The position numbers were made by a program, and so were the translations under genes. From Treponema sp. (lineage in GTDB: Bacteria; Spirochaetota; Spirochaetia; Treponematales; Treponemataceae), in the NCBI GenBank assembly GCA_017469785.1, contig JAFUFU010000027.1, positions 96,663 to 160,662 of the forward strand: a DNA stretch of 64,000 nt. Direction: 5' to 3'. Shown here piece after piece: positions 24,304 through 32,948 of the stretch; the first letter of the stretch is position 1, and every line of letters starts with the position of its first letter. Under the pieces are notes generated by a model. That model made no database searches, was not told the origin of the DNA, and saw only the letters and a program-made list of their open reading frames with translations.

Positions 24304-25167
24304 ATGTTCAGTGATACACATTTTCATTTTCATCATTTGGTTGAGCGCGGTTTGGATGGAGCGGAGATTCTTTCTAATCTTGTTGCGCGAAATATGTTCT
24401 TCGGGCTTGATATTGGCACAAGGAGCGACGATTTGCTGCGCCGCCATGTTCAGATTCAGGAGACTGTCTCCAAGCTCCCTGAGGGCGTGAAGCAGGCCGC
24501 TGACGAGATGATTTATTTTTCCGCGGGAATCTGGCCTGATGTTGATGAAATCAAAAATTGCACCGAGGCTATGAAAAAGCTTGAGGACTCAATTGAGGCT
24601 TTCATGGATAAAAGCCATTTCGTCGCAATCGGCGAGTGCGGCCTTGACCATCACTGGAATCCGGGCGGCGCTGACGGCCGCTGTGAGAGTGATTTTGACC
24701 AGAGTGTTTACGAGGGGGAGCGTGAGCTATTCCAGATGCAGATTGATCTTGCCCGCAAAATGAATCTTCCGGTAATCGTTCACAGCAGGGATGCCTTTGA
24801 CGACACGGTTGACTGCATAAAAAACATGGGATATCACAATGGAATCATTCACTGCTATTCTTATGGCAAGGAAGAAGCCCGGAAATTCTTGGATTTGGGC
24901 TGGCACATTGCCTTTGGGGGGGCTGTGACATACACCAAAAAGGCAAAGATGGATGAAATGCAGGATTTGCTCCGCTTTGTGCCGAACGACCGTATTTTAA
25001 TGGAAACTGATTCGCCTTATCTGGCTCCTGTTCCTTTCCGAGGACAGACAAACACTCCTGTCCTAATCGAACATTGCTATCATTTTGTTGCACAGGCCCG
25101 GGGAATTATGTCCAGCGAGCTCAGCGTAATTGTGGACAGGAATATCCGGGATTTGTTCAAATTGTAG
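24304..25167 (+). CDS. tatD: TatD family metal-dependent DNase
   Basis: This 287-residue TIM-barrel hydrolase has the metal-site motifs of the family in order: HFH (in SDTHFHFHH), GECGLDHHW (residues about 100-108), the histidine in IVHSRDAF (about 158-165), IHCYS (about 182-186) and METDSPYLAPVPFRGQ near residue 240. TatD enzymes are 3'-5' exonucleases acting in DNA repair or turnover. The gene has its own upstream -10 box, lies divergent to tRNA-Leu and is followed by a palindromic repeat. A helix-rich insertion around residues 60-95 makes it slightly longer than E. coli TatD (260). Confidence 0.92.
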   Translation: MFSDTHFHFHHLVERGLDGAEILSNLVARNMFFGLDIGTRSDDLLRRHVQIQETVSKLPEGVKQAADEMIYFSAGIWPDVDEIKNCTEAMKKLEDSIEAFMDKSHFVAIGECGLDHHWNPGGADGRCESDFDQSVYEGERELFQMQIDLARKMNLPVIVHSRDAFDDTVDCIKNMGYHNGIIHCYSYGKEEARKFLDLGWHIAFGGAVTYTKKAKMDEMQDLLRFVPNDRILMETDSPYLAPVPFRGQTNTPVLIEHCYHFVAQARGIMSSELSVIVDRNIRDLFKL

Positions 25168-25198
25168 CTGAAAAATTTTATATCAGTAAAAAAAATAA

Positions 25199-25244
25199 AC
25201 CACAGATGCCTCTGATTTTTATTATAATCTGTGACATCTGTGGT
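25199..25244. repeat. AATCTGTG-type palindromic repeat
   Basis: Perfect 10-bp arms ACCACAGATG (25199-25208) and CATCTGTGGT (25235-25244) lie around an AT-rich centre, between the convergent tatD and pgi genes. It could serve as a bidirectional terminator. Confidence 0.7.
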
Positions 25245-25273
25245 TATTTTGTAACGCTTATTCTGTGCGGTGC

Positions 25274-26860
25274 CTATATCGAAAGCAATTCAGTATAGGC
25301 CTTTAATGCGTCTTTTGCCTCGCCTGAAAGGACTGTCTTGGCGAGTTTTTTGCCGAGCTGGACTCCTTCCTGATCGAAGCTGTTGATGTTCCATACGAAG
25401 CCCTGGAACATTACCTTGTTCTCGTAGTGAGCGAGAAGGGCGCCCAGTGTTGACGGTGTGAGCTGTTTTCCGTAGATAAGGCTTGAAGGTCGCTCGCCTG
25501 CAAAAGATTTGTTCGGGTCTGAGTCAGCTTTGCCGCAGGCAAAAGCCATAATCTGAGCCGTAACGTTTGCGCCCAATTTTTTCTGGCTTGTAGAGCCTTC
25601 GATAACCACATCGTTTCCAGCCTGATTTTCTTTGAACGCGATGAACTGAAGTGGAATGATGTCAGTTCCCTGATGAAGGAGTTGGTAGAATGAATGCTGG
25701 CCGTTTGTTCCCGGCTCACCGAAGATTACCGGGCCTGTAAGGTAGTCGATTTTATCTCCGAAGCGGTTTACGCTCTTTCCGTTTGATTCCATGTCAAGCT
25801 GCTGCAAGTGAGCAGGGAAGCGGCTCAGGCCCTGTGAATACGGCAGGACTGCTGTTGCAGGGTAGCCCTGAACGTTTCGCTCGTAGATTCCGATCAAAGC
25901 GTCAAGGAGAGCCGGATTTTTGAGGATATCTTCGTTTGTGGCGAGTTTGTCTTCTTCGGCCGCGCCCTTGAGGAAGTCGTCGAAAACTTTTGCGCCGAAT
26001 GCGAGCGAAAGTACGGCTCCGCCAACGCCAGAAGTTGATGAGTAGCGGCCGCCGATGTAGTCGTCCATGTAGAAGGCTTCAAGATAGTCCGGGTTATGAG
26101 CCAATGGAGAAGTCTCGGAAGTGACCGCAATCATGTGCTTAGAAGGCTCAAGGCCGGCTTTTTTGAGGGCGTCCTTTACGAAAGACTCGTTTGTAAGGGT
26201 CTCCAAAGTTGTGCCTGATTTTGAAACCAGAATGAAGATTGAGTGAGCGAGGTCTGTTGATTTGAGGACTGCCGTTGCGTCGTCAGGGTCAACGTTGGAA
26301 ATGAACTTTGCTTCCATTTTGAACGTGCCGTTTGCCTTTGCCCAGTTTTCAAGGGCAAGGTACATTGCGCGAGGCCCCAGGTCTGAGCCGCCGATACCAA
26401 TCTGAACGACTGTAGTGAAGCGCTCGCCCTTTGCGTTGGCGATTGCGCCAGAGTGAACTTTTTCAGCAAATTCAGCGATGCGTTTCTGTTCCTTTATGTA
26501 GAAATCACGTTTGTTTACTCCGTCTGCCATAACATTGTTTCCAAGCTGGCCGCGGCAGAGATGATGGAGAACCATGCGTTTCTCCCCGGTGTTGATTACT
26601 TCGCCATTGTATGTTGAGGCGAATTTTTGAGTAAGCTGAGCCTCGGCAGCAAGCTCTTTGAGGACAGCCAGAACTTTGTCGTCAACCTGCTTTGCGGCGT
26701 AGTTGTAAGTGAGACCTGCTCCCATCGGAACGCTGTAGTTTTTTACGCGGTCGGCAGCGCCTGCGGCAGCAAGCTCTGATTTTACGCTGACCGCTCCTTT
26801 GAGGGACTGGAGTTTTTTGTAAGAAGAAAGTTTGTCAAGATTTTCCCAAGTGATAGCCAT
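25274..26860 (-). CDS. pgi: Glucose-6-phosphate isomerase
   Basis: This 528-residue glycolytic enzyme interconverts glucose 6-phosphate and fructose 6-phosphate. Signature 1 is DYIGGRYSSTSGVGG, and the catalytic region EPGTNGQHSFYQLLHQGT contains the Glu and His of the active site. In signature 2 the usual GVELGK reads GVQLGK (FDQEGVQLGKKLA), a conservative change. AAGAGG precedes ATG 26860, and TATAAT lies at 26892-26897 with a short leader. It appears monocistronic. Confidence 0.97.
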   Translation of the reverse strand: MAITWENLDKLSSYKKLQSLKGAVSVKSELAAAGAADRVKNYSVPMGAGLTYNYAAKQVDDKVLAVLKELAAEAQLTQKFASTYNGEVINTGEKRMVLHHLCRGQLGNNVMADGVNKRDFYIKEQKRIAEFAEKVHSGAIANAKGERFTTVVQIGIGGSDLGPRAMYLALENWAKANGTFKMEAKFISNVDPDDATAVLKSTDLAHSIFILVSKSGTTLETLTNESFVKDALKKAGLEPSKHMIAVTSETSPLAHNPDYLEAFYMDDYIGGRYSSTSGVGGAVLSLAFGAKVFDDFLKGAAEEDKLATNEDILKNPALLDALIGIYERNVQGYPATAVLPYSQGLSRFPAHLQQLDMESNGKSVNRFGDKIDYLTGPVIFGEPGTNGQHSFYQLLHQGTDIIPLQFIAFKENQAGNDVVIEGSTSQKKLGANVTAQIMAFACGKADSDPNKSFAGERPSSLIYGKQLTPSTLGALLAHYENKVMFQGFVWNINSFDQEGVQLGKKLAKTVLSGEAKDALKAYTELLSI

Positions 26861-26891
26861 TATATGCCTCTTTTGAAAATTAAGATAAAAA

Positions 26892-26920
26892 ATTATAGCA
26901 AAATGAATGAGGAATTGGAA
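26892..26920 (-). promoter_or_regulatory. Promoter of pgi
   Basis: On the minus strand: TTCCAA, a 17-nt spacer and TATAAT (plus coordinates 26892-26897). The leader of about 25 nt carries an AAGAGG ribosome site, unlike the leaderless genes. Confidence 0.55.
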
Positions 26921-26937
26921 GAAAAAAAGAGTGTGAG

Positions 26938-26983
26938 AGAAAAAGAAACCTTACGGATAAAATCTCGGATTTTTCCGTAAGGT
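26938..26983 (-). terminator. Intrinsic terminator of sufU
   Basis: On the minus strand, ACCTTACGGA (26974-26983) pairs perfectly with TCCGTAAGGT (26948-26957), followed by TTTCTTTTTC. It begins 20 nt past the sufU stop. Confidence 0.85.
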
Positions 26984-27002
26984 GTCGTTTGCTTTCACAG
27001 GT

Positions 27003-27476
27003 TTAATTTGTGGGGCAGCCGGGGTGTGACGCGCTTGCGCTTGCTGTGTCCTTTTTGAGACCCAGCATCTCCCGCATGGTCCGCCAGCCCAATTCGGCGC
27101 ATTTGACTCTGGCCGGCATGTGCTGGATTGCCTGAAGGCTGCTCGCCTCGTCAAGCTCTTCAATCTCTGCTTCTGTGACGCTTCCCTGAATCATGCCCAT
27201 GAAGATTTCGCAGAGCCGGAGCGCATCTGCCTCGGTTTTCCCGATTATAAGGTCAAGCATCATGTCACAGCTTGCCTGACTGATTGCGCATCCGCTTCCG
27301 GTAAAGGCGCCGTCCAGCACCATGCCGTTTTCTGTTTTTAATTTTAAAGTGATGTTGTCACCGCAGCTGGGGTTCACTCCCTGCAGGGTGAGGTTTGCTT
27401 CTGTAAAGTCACTTTTATGGGCGGGATTTATGTTGTGTTCGTTTAAAATCTCGCGATAGAGTTCTTTTGTTTCCAT
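27003..27476 (-). CDS. sufU: SufU-type iron-sulfur scaffold / sulfur-transfer protein
   Basis: This 157-residue IscU-fold protein has the SufU pattern: NPSCGDNI (first Cys plus Asp), GSGCAISQASCDMM (second Cys) and ARVKCAELGW (third Cys), with the extra segment that distinguishes SufU from IscU. In Firmicutes SufU receives sulfur from SufS and passes it to SufBCD. The Suf machinery is encoded about 5 kb away on the opposite strand (sufC 32036, sufB 33639, sufD 35082), and no sufS is in the window. The gene lies 18 nt after the histidine-kinase gene but has TAATAT 6 nt before its ATG, so it can be transcribed alone as a leaderless mRNA. A strong terminator follows. Confidence 0.92.
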   Translation of the reverse strand: METKELYREILNEHNINPAHKSDFTEANLTLQGVNPSCGDNITLKLKTENGMVLDGAFTGSGCAISQASCDMMLDLIIGKTEADALRLCEIFMGMIQGSVTEAEIEELDEASSLQAIQHMPARVKCAELGWRTMREMLGLKKDTASASASHPGCPTN

Positions 27477-27482
27477 AGATTC

Positions 27483-27511
27483 ATATTACTCTTTTTATTT
27501 CTTTCGGGGAA
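27483..27511 (-). promoter_or_regulatory. Promoter of sufU, probably leaderless, overlapping the kinase gene end
   Basis: On the minus strand: TTCCCC (27506-27511), a 17-nt spacer and TAATAT (27483-27488), then 6 nt to the ATG at 27476. It overlaps the last codons of the upstream kinase gene. Confidence 0.5.
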
Positions 27512-28835
27512 TAGCCAGGGTAAATTCCGCCCATTTCCCGAATTCGCTGTCTGCGGTAAGGCTTCCGTTATGGTCTTGGGCGATTGCCCTGGCGATGGCA
27601 AGCCCGAGTCCATAGCCGCCGGTTTTTCTGGCCCGTGATGAATCCGAGCGGTAGAATCTCAGGAAGATTTTCTCCAGCTCGTCCTTTTGGATTCCTGCTC
27701 CCGTGTTGTGCACTTTATAGAAGATTTTCTGGCCTTCCGCATATGAGCGGACTGTGATTTTTGCCCCTTCTTCTGAGTTTTTGAGAGCGTTGTCCACGAG
27801 GATGATGAAGACCTGTTTTAGAGATTTCTCGTCGCCGTAGCAGGTGATGCCTTTCTGAATGTCGAATTCCAGGGTTTTTCCTGCTTCAAATGCCACGACC
27901 TCAAAGGGCAGCACTGAATTTTCCACTGCGTTTGAAAAATCGAAGTCACAGAAAGTAAGCTCGTTGCGGCCTGAATCGTTTTTTGCCAGATAGAGCAGGT
28001 CTTTTACAAGCTCGCCCATGCGTTTATTCTCGGTTTTGATGTATTCGAGCCACTTGTTGTTTTTGATTTCGCCTTCAAGGACGTCGATGTTTGCGCCGAT
28101 TACGGCAATGGGGGTCTTTAATTCATGGCTTGCGTCGGCGATGAACTGCTTTTGCTTGATGAAAGCTTCTTTTGCCGGACGAATCATGTATTTTGATATT
28201 GGGATTGAAATCAACACGGATACGATAATGCTCAGAAGGTAGAGCATTGACGAATAGATGTACAATTTGTTCAGTGTCTTTAACTCGGAGTTCCTGTTGA
28301 CCATGCAGATAAGCTTGTAAGAGTTGTTCAGCTCCCGGATGTAGTAGAGAACGCCTCGGACAGAGCCGGATATTTTCCCGTCATCAAGTATGCCGTTTAC
28401 AAGATTTCGGATTTCATTGTCCGTGTAATTCAGGGGAAAATCCTGAATGACTTCAACGATTGCCCCGTTTGACAGGATTTTAACTGAGAAATAATTGCGG
28501 AGATTCGATTCCGTCGCGTGCTCAACCCGGAAAAAATCACTGAAATTGTGGAAAAAATCTTCAGGATGTTCCCTGCTGGCAGAAGATGTGGCATCGATGT
28601 CATTGAGGAATTCAGCAGGGGGAAAGGAGCCGCCCCTTTTGTCGTCATGATAAGGCTTGGGCCTGGGCCTGTGCCCGTTGTTGTTGGAGAGATAGACAAG
28701 AAAGTCTTTTGCCTCATTTACTTCCCGCCTTGTAATCGCAAAATTCAGGGAAAGGAGAATGACGGCAAAGACTATCATTTCGATGAGAATCATCGAGTAT
28801 ACGAATTTTATCTGAAGCTGCTTTATTACATTCAT
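27495..28835 (-). CDS. Sensor histidine kinase
   Basis: This 446-residue membrane kinase has TM1 (about residues 13-34), an extracytoplasmic region of about 155 residues, TM2 (about 193-213), then HisKA with the phospho-accepting His in ADASHELKTPIAV (about 234-246). The HATPase domain has VDNALKNSEEGAKI (N box) and GYGLGLAIARAIAQDH (G box). It is encoded 5 nt downstream of an OmpR-type regulator on the same strand, so the two form a two-component pair. There is no HAMP between TM2 and HisKA that I can see. The stimulus is unknown; proximity to sufU and icd does not prove a link. Confidence 0.92.
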   Translation of the reverse strand: MNVIKQLQIKFVYSMILIEMIVFAVILLSLNFAITRREVNEAKDFLVYLSNNNGHRPRPKPYHDDKRGGSFPPAEFLNDIDATSSASREHPEDFFHNFSDFFRVEHATESNLRNYFSVKILSNGAIVEVIQDFPLNYTDNEIRNLVNGILDDGKISGSVRGVLYYIRELNNSYKLICMVNRNSELKTLNKLYIYSSMLYLLSIIVSVLISIPISKYMIRPAKEAFIKQKQFIADASHELKTPIAVIGANIDVLEGEIKNNKWLEYIKTENKRMGELVKDLLYLAKNDSGRNELTFCDFDFSNAVENSVLPFEVVAFEAGKTLEFDIQKGITCYGDEKSLKQVFIILVDNALKNSEEGAKITVRSYAEGQKIFYKVHNTGAGIQKDELEKIFLRFYRSDSSRARKTGGYGLGLAIARAIAQDHNGSLTADSEFGKWAEFTLAIPRKK

Positions 28836-28840
28836 TTTGA

Positions 28841-29521
28841 TTAGCGTGTTTCGTCTTCCAGAGAATATCCGATTCCACGTGCGGTGCGGATTCGGATTCC
28901 GACTTTGAGATTTTCTATCTTTTTTCGGATGAATGAAATGTAAACCTCAACGTTGTTGTATTCCGCATTTGAGTCGCCGCCCCAGATTTTTTCGATGAGC
29001 TGCTCTTTTGTGATAATCTGATGGGGATTCTCAAAGAGAAGGTCAAGAATCTGGTATTCCTTGAGGGACAGCTTGATAGCTTCGCCGGATGAAGACTGAA
29101 GCTCACAGTTCTTTTTGTTGAGGGTGAGGTCGCCGAATGTGACAGAGTCTTCTTTTAGCTCACCCTTGCGTCTTGAAAGGGCACGGACGCGGGCAAGAAG
29201 CTCATCGCTTGAAAATGGCTTTGTGAGATAATCGTCTGCGCCTGCGTCAAGGCCTGTGATTTTGTCTGAAATATCGTCTTTTGCGGTAAGGAAAATTACC
29301 GGTACATTGTTGTGGTTTTCGCGGAGCGTTTTTAGAATCGTGATTCCGTCAATTCCCGGAAGCATTATGTCCAAAATGAGAACATCGTAAATTCCTGATT
29401 CTGCAAATTTCAGGCCCTCTTTACCGTCGAGAACTGCGTCTATGCTTATTCTGTTTTTTTTGAAAATCTCAACGAGTGCCTGAGACAAGCCTTCTTCATC
29501 TTCAACCAATAATACGCGCAT
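28841..29521 (-). CDS. OmpR/PhoB-type response regulator
   Basis: This 226-residue protein has a receiver domain (acidic pocket VEDEE near residue 7, phospho-accepting Asp in DVLILDIMLPGIDG near residue 50, Lys in YLTKPFSSDE near 101) and a winged-helix DNA-binding domain (about 125-226, ending IRTARGIGYSLED). The start is ATG 29521 with GGAGG 6-10 nt upstream; a TTG four codons earlier overlaps that site. It is divergent from icd, with about 140 bp between them, and leads the operon with the histidine kinase. Confidence 0.95.
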   Translation of the reverse strand: MRVLLVEDEEGLSQALVEIFKKNRISIDAVLDGKEGLKFAESGIYDVLILDIMLPGIDGITILKTLRENHNNVPVIFLTAKDDISDKITGLDAGADDYLTKPFSSDELLARVRALSRRKGELKEDSVTFGDLTLNKKNCELQSSSGEAIKLSLKEYQILDLLFENPHQIITKEQLIEKIWGGDSNAEYNNVEVYISFIRKKIENLKVGIRIRTARGIGYSLEDETR

Positions 29522-29625
29522 AGTTTCCTCCAATTGAAATTGAATATTCCTATTTTAAATGATAACCCTACCTGCCTTAGAAAGTCTTAAAATACAGTAA
29601 AAATAAACTGAAATTTTTGATGTTC

Positions 29626-29654
29626 TTGCTGGAAGAGCGTTTTTATATTATAGT
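29626..29654 (+). promoter_or_regulatory. Promoter of icd
   Basis: TTGCTG (29626-29631), a 17-nt spacer and TATAGT (29649-29654), 8 nt before ATG 29663. No Shine-Dalgarno sequence, so the leader would be at most a few nucleotides. Confidence 0.55.
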
Positions 29655-29662
29655 AACGCATT

Positions 29663-30859
29663 ATGGCAAAAATTCAGATGAAAAACGCAATCGCCGAGCT
29701 TGACGGCGATGAAATGACCAGAGTTTTGTGGGCGGTTATCAAAGAAAAACTTCTTGAGCCTTTCGTTGATTTGAAAACCGAATATTACGATTTGGGCTTG
29801 AAGCACCGCGATGATACCGATGACAAAGTCACTTACGAGAGCGCCGAGGCTATCAAAAGGCTGGGCGTCGGCGTAAAATGCGCCACAATCACCAGCAATG
29901 CGGCCCGCGTAAAAGAATACAACTTAAAGCAGCTTACCCCCAGCCCCAACGGAATCATCCGTGGCGAGCTTGACGGCACTGTTTTCCGCACCCCTATTTT
30001 CGTGAAAAACGTGGCTTGTGCCGTAACCAGCTGGAAAAAGCCCATTGTTCTCGGCCGCCACGCTTACGGCGACGTTTACAAAAACTGCGAGATTAAGACC
30101 CCTTGCGCCGGAAAGGCCGAGCTTGTCTTCACCGGCGAGGACGGCAAGGAAATCCGCAAGACCATCATGGAGATGAAAGGTCCCGGCATCATTCAGGGAA
30201 TCCATAACCTTGACAAGTCTATCGAAAGTTTCGCCCGCTGCTGCTTCAACTACGCCCTTGACCAGAAAATCTCTGTCTGGCTGGGCACAAAAGACACAAT
30301 TTCAAAGACCTATGACGGCAATTTCAAAGAGATTTTCCAGCGTATTTTCGACAGCGAATACAAGGCAAAGTTCGACGAAGCCGGAATCGAATATTTCTAC
30401 ACTCTGATTGACGACGCTGTGGCTAGAATAATGAAGAGCGAGGGCGGTATGCTCTGGGCCTGCAAGAACTACGACGGAGACGTTATGAGCGACATGATTG
30501 CCTCTGCCTGCGGATCTTTGGCTATGATGACCAGCGTTCTCGTTTCCCCAGACGGAAAATACGAGTACGAGGCAAGCCACGGCACTGTCCAGAAGCACTA
30601 TTACCGCTACCAGAAGGGGGAAAAGACTTCTACAAACCCTGTCGCTCTTATTTTTGCCTGGACAGGTGCCCTGGCAAAACGGGCAGAGCTTGACAACACT
30701 CCTGAGCTTGCCGCTTTTGCAAAAAAACTTGAGAAGGCTACCCTTGACACAATCGAAGAGGGCGTAATGACAGGCGACCTTGCCCGTCTGGCAAATCCTC
30801 CTGCTAAACAAACTGTGAACAGTTGGGAATTTATAGATATTATTGCTTCAAAGCTCTGA
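29663..30859 (+). CDS. icd: NADP-dependent isocitrate dehydrogenase (eukaryote-like subfamily)
   Basis: This 398-residue enzyme decarboxylates isocitrate to 2-oxoglutarate. The sequence belongs to the homodimeric subfamily shared with eukaryotic cytosolic and mitochondrial IDH rather than the E. coli type. Indicators are the N-terminal [20 protein letters not shown], the [18 protein letters not shown] substrate segment, GRHAYGDVY and the C-terminal [24 protein letters not shown] region that includes the NADP-binding loop. No other citric-acid-cycle gene is nearby, so it probably supplies 2-oxoglutarate and NADPH. The GltD-like oxidoreductase at 54305 would be a metabolic neighbour. It is monocistronic, and a 129-bp repeat follows 7 nt past the stop. 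Confidence 0.96.
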   Translation: MAKIQMKNAIAELDGDEMTRVLWAVIKEKLLEPFVDLKTEYYDLGLKHRDDTDDKVTYESAEAIKRLGVGVKCATITSNAARVKEYNLKQLTPSPNGIIRGELDGTVFRTPIFVKNVACAVTSWKKPIVLGRHAYGDVYKNCEIKTPCAGKAELVFTGEDGKEIRKTIMEMKGPGIIQGIHNLDKSIESFARCCFNYALDQKISVWLGTKDTISKTYDGNFKEIFQRIFDSEYKAKFDEAGIEYFYTLIDDAVARIMKSEGGMLWACKNYDGDVMSDMIASACGSLAMMTSVLVSPDGKYEYEASHGTVQKHYYRYQKGEKTSTNPVALIFAWTGALAKRAELDNTPELAAFAKKLEKATLDTIEEGVMTGDLARLANPPAKQTVNSWEFIDIIASKL

Positions 30860-30866
30860 TTCGATC

Positions 30867-30995
30867 GGCAAGGGGATGATCAATAAGTTCGTTGCGTGGT
30901 GTCATTCCGAACTCGTTTCGGAATCTATGCACTTTATCTAGTTCAGATGCTGAAATAAATTCAGCATGACATTACTTTTGGGTCAGCCCCTTGCC
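30867..30995. repeat. 129-bp element with terminal inverted repeats (MITE-like)
   Basis: The ends GGCAAGGGGATGA (30867-30879) and TCAGCCCCTTGCC (30983-30995) are inverted with one mismatch. Inside are two smaller palindromes: GTCATTCCGAACTCGTTTCGG (about 30901-30921) and CAGATGCTGAAATAAATTCAG (about 30945-30965). The left end recurs at 18414-18434. The right end is translated as the C terminus of the minus-strand gene 30972-31871. Confidence 0.75.
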
Positions 30996-31871
30996 AGTTT
31001 CTGATTTTTCGGCATTTTCTTCGGGAGCGGTCTCTGCCGCTTCTTCTTCTGATTTTTCTTCGTCGGCTTTATCTTCGCCGTTTTCTTTTTCGCTGATTTC
31101 TTCCTTTGGCTTTTCTCGCTTTTTCAGATTCAGTTTTCCTTTTAATGTGAGGATTCCTTTCTCTGAAAGGCTTGCCTTTAGTTTTCCTGTGTAGATTGCA
31201 TTGACTGTTTCAGGCGGCTCGTCTTTTTGAAATCCGTCTATGCTCACTTCTGATTTTTCTTTTTCTTCCGGGCTGCTTTCATCGTTTTCTTCCTTTTTGC
31301 TGGAGTCAGAATCAGCGTTTTCTGCATTTTCTGCCGTATTCTCGCTTTCCTTTTCCTTTAGCTTGATGAAAAATCCCTGAGGAATGTAGATTTCGCCCTT
31401 TTCATCGCTTTCGATTCGGTAGGAATTTTCCCGGTGGGTAAAAGTTATCGTTGTTTTTTTGTCGTCCTGAGTGACAGAAAGTCCGTCGGTGCTTACCGAT
31501 TCTGGATTTGCCAGGGCAAAGAGACAGAGGGCATAAAGACCTTTGGGAATGAGGAAGCTTTTCGTGCTTTTGTCGAAGAAGGCTTCCCTTAGATTTTTTG
31601 TGCTGTGGACTTTTGATGCTCCTGAAAGCGCGTCAAAATAATCTCTGTAGGCTGCGGATGAATTGCTCCAGACCAAATGATTTTTGGGATTGGCCTTTTT
31701 TGTGTCCAGAAGAAAATCGACCTTGAAAAAATCTTTTTTGATTTCGCTTTCTTGCTGTGAGCCGGCAGTTTCTTTTGAGTCGTTTTTGTCTTTCTTTCCC
31801 AGTGAAAAAATCTGTGGCACTAATAGAAAAAAAATGAAAAAAATACAAATTTTTTTGCGTCTGAAAATCAT
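30972..31871 (-). CDS. Hypothetical secreted protein with acidic low-complexity C terminus
   Basis: In this 299-residue protein, residues 1-24 look like a signal peptide (RRKK then a long hydrophobic core). The folded-looking part spans about residues 45-170 and includes a LIPKGLYALCLFALANPES segment. The rest is Glu/Lys/Ser-rich and low in complexity, interrupted by a beta-like segment (YTGKLKASLSEKGILTLKGKLNL). I do not recognise a family. The last seven residues (GKGLTQK) and the stop lie inside the terminal inverted repeat of the 129-bp element, so the natural C terminus may have been altered by its insertion. The -10 box lies 6 nt before the ATG. Confidence 0.7.
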   Translation of the reverse strand: MIFRRKKICIFFIFFLLVPQIFSLGKKDKNDSKETAGSQQESEIKKDFFKVDFLLDTKKANPKNHLVWSNSSAAYRDYFDALSGASKVHSTKNLREAFFDKSTKSFLIPKGLYALCLFALANPESVSTDGLSVTQDDKKTTITFTHRENSYRIESDEKGEIYIPQGFFIKLKEKESENTAENAENADSDSSKKEENDESSPEEKEKSEVSIDGFQKDEPPETVNAIYTGKLKASLSEKGILTLKGKLNLKKREKPKEEISEKENGEDKADEEKSEEEAAETAPEENAEKSETGKGLTQK

Positions 31872-31877
31872 AGGGAA

Positions 31878-31883
31878 ATACTA
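31878..31883 (-). promoter_or_regulatory. -10 box of the secreted-protein gene, leaderless layout
   Basis: TAGTAT on the minus strand, exactly 6 nt before ATG 31871. The -35 (TTAAAC at 17 nt) is weak. Confidence 0.4.
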
Positions 31884-32000
31884 GCACAAAGACGCTGAAA
31901 GTTTAAGGGTATGGTGAAAAATCCACGGCCTGCCATGGAATCTTTCTTGGGAATCAGAATTAAAACCTATAAAAATAATAGGCAATATCTTTTATTTTCA

Positions 32001-32029
32001 TTGTCCAAAGTGCGGAAATTCAGTATATT
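32001..32029 (+). promoter_or_regulatory. Promoter of the suf operon, probably leaderless
   Basis: TTGTCC (32001-32006), a 17-nt spacer and TATATT (32024-32029), then 6 nt to ATG 32036. There is no ribosome-binding site between. Confidence 0.65.
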
Positions 32030-32035
32030 TCTCTC

Positions 32036-32776
32036 ATGGCTAATTTACTTGAAATCCAAAACCTTAATGTTGATATAGAAAAAAAACACGTCATTGACGG
32101 CGTGAATCTCGTGGTAAATCCCGGCGAAACCCATGTCCTTATGGGGCCAAACGGCGCGGGAAAATCCACCCTGGGCTACACAATCATGGGAAATCCCCGC
32201 TACACTGTGTCTGGCGGTAAGATTTTCTTTGACGGCGAGGACATCACCGAGCTGGGGGCGGACAAGCGGGCTGCCAAAGGCATTTTCCTTTCTTTCCAGG
32301 CTCCCCTTGAGGTTCCGGGCATTTCTTTGGAATCATTTATCCGCACGGCCTTGCAGCAGAAGACCGGCGAGCGGGTCAAACTCTTCCAGTTCCAGAAACA
32401 GCTCAAGGAAACCATGAAGCTTTTAAACATGGATGAAAGCTATGCCAGCCGAGACCTGAACGTGGGATTTTCAGGCGGCGAGCGAAAAAAGAGCGAAATC
32501 TTGCAGCTTCTCATGCTTTCCCCAAAACTCGCCATCCTTGACGAGACTGATTCCGGCCTTGACGTGGACGCGGTTCGCACGGTCTCAAAGGGAATCGAAG
32601 AGTACCAGAAGCGCATGAACGGCGCCCTTATCATCATCACCCACTCAACGAAAATCCTTGAAAGCCTTAAAGTTGACAAAACCCATGTGCTGGTCAAAGG
32701 CAAAATCATCAAGGAAGGTGACGGCTCTCTTGTAGAAGAAATCAACGAGAAGGGATTCGAGCAGTTTATAAATTAG
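32036..32776 (+). CDS. sufC: Fe-S cluster assembly ATPase SufC
   Basis: This 246-residue ABC-type ATPase has Walker A GPNGAGKSTLG (residues about 38-48), the SufC-specific signature FSGGERKKSEILQL and Walker B LAILDETDSGLDVDAV. SufC works with SufB and SufD in the cytoplasm to build Fe-S clusters. It leads the group but is separated from sufB by about 170 bp of repeats and an unrelated DNA-glycosylase gene. The stop codon (AAT TAG) is part of an AATTAGCAGTTAGGAA repeat word. Confidence 0.97.
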   Translation: MANLLEIQNLNVDIEKKHVIDGVNLVVNPGETHVLMGPNGAGKSTLGYTIMGNPRYTVSGGKIFFDGEDITELGADKRAAKGIFLSFQAPLEVPGISLESFIRTALQQKTGERVKLFQFQKQLKETMKLLNMDESYASRDLNVGFSGGERKKSEILQLLMLSPKLAILDETDSGLDVDAVRTVSKGIEEYQKRMNGALIIITHSTKILESLKVDKTHVLVKGKIIKEGDGSLVEEINEKGFEQFIN

Positions 32777-32936
32777 CAGTTAGGAATGAGCAATTAGAAA
32801 TTGGGGGCTGCCGCTGTCCTTCGCTTCGCTCGGGGAGCAGCGGCCGGGTGTTCCGTGGCTCACTAACGCTCGGTGCCTTATGCTTCGCAGTCGGCACTGG
32901 CTTCGCCACCACTCCATACCCTAGCCCGTTTCAAAA
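32773..32936. repeat. AATTAGCAGTTAGGAA word plus GC-rich repeat
   Basis: Bases 32772-32788 share AAATTAGCAGTTAGGAA with the tmk 3' end (minus strand, near 42394-42411). From about 32806 a GC-rich block with GTTCCGTGGCTC and CTGGCTTCGCCACCACTCCA follows. It is related to 63866-64000 and to the DppC-DppD linker. No coding sense. Confidence 0.7.
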
Positions 32937-32948
32937 TGATTGGACGAT

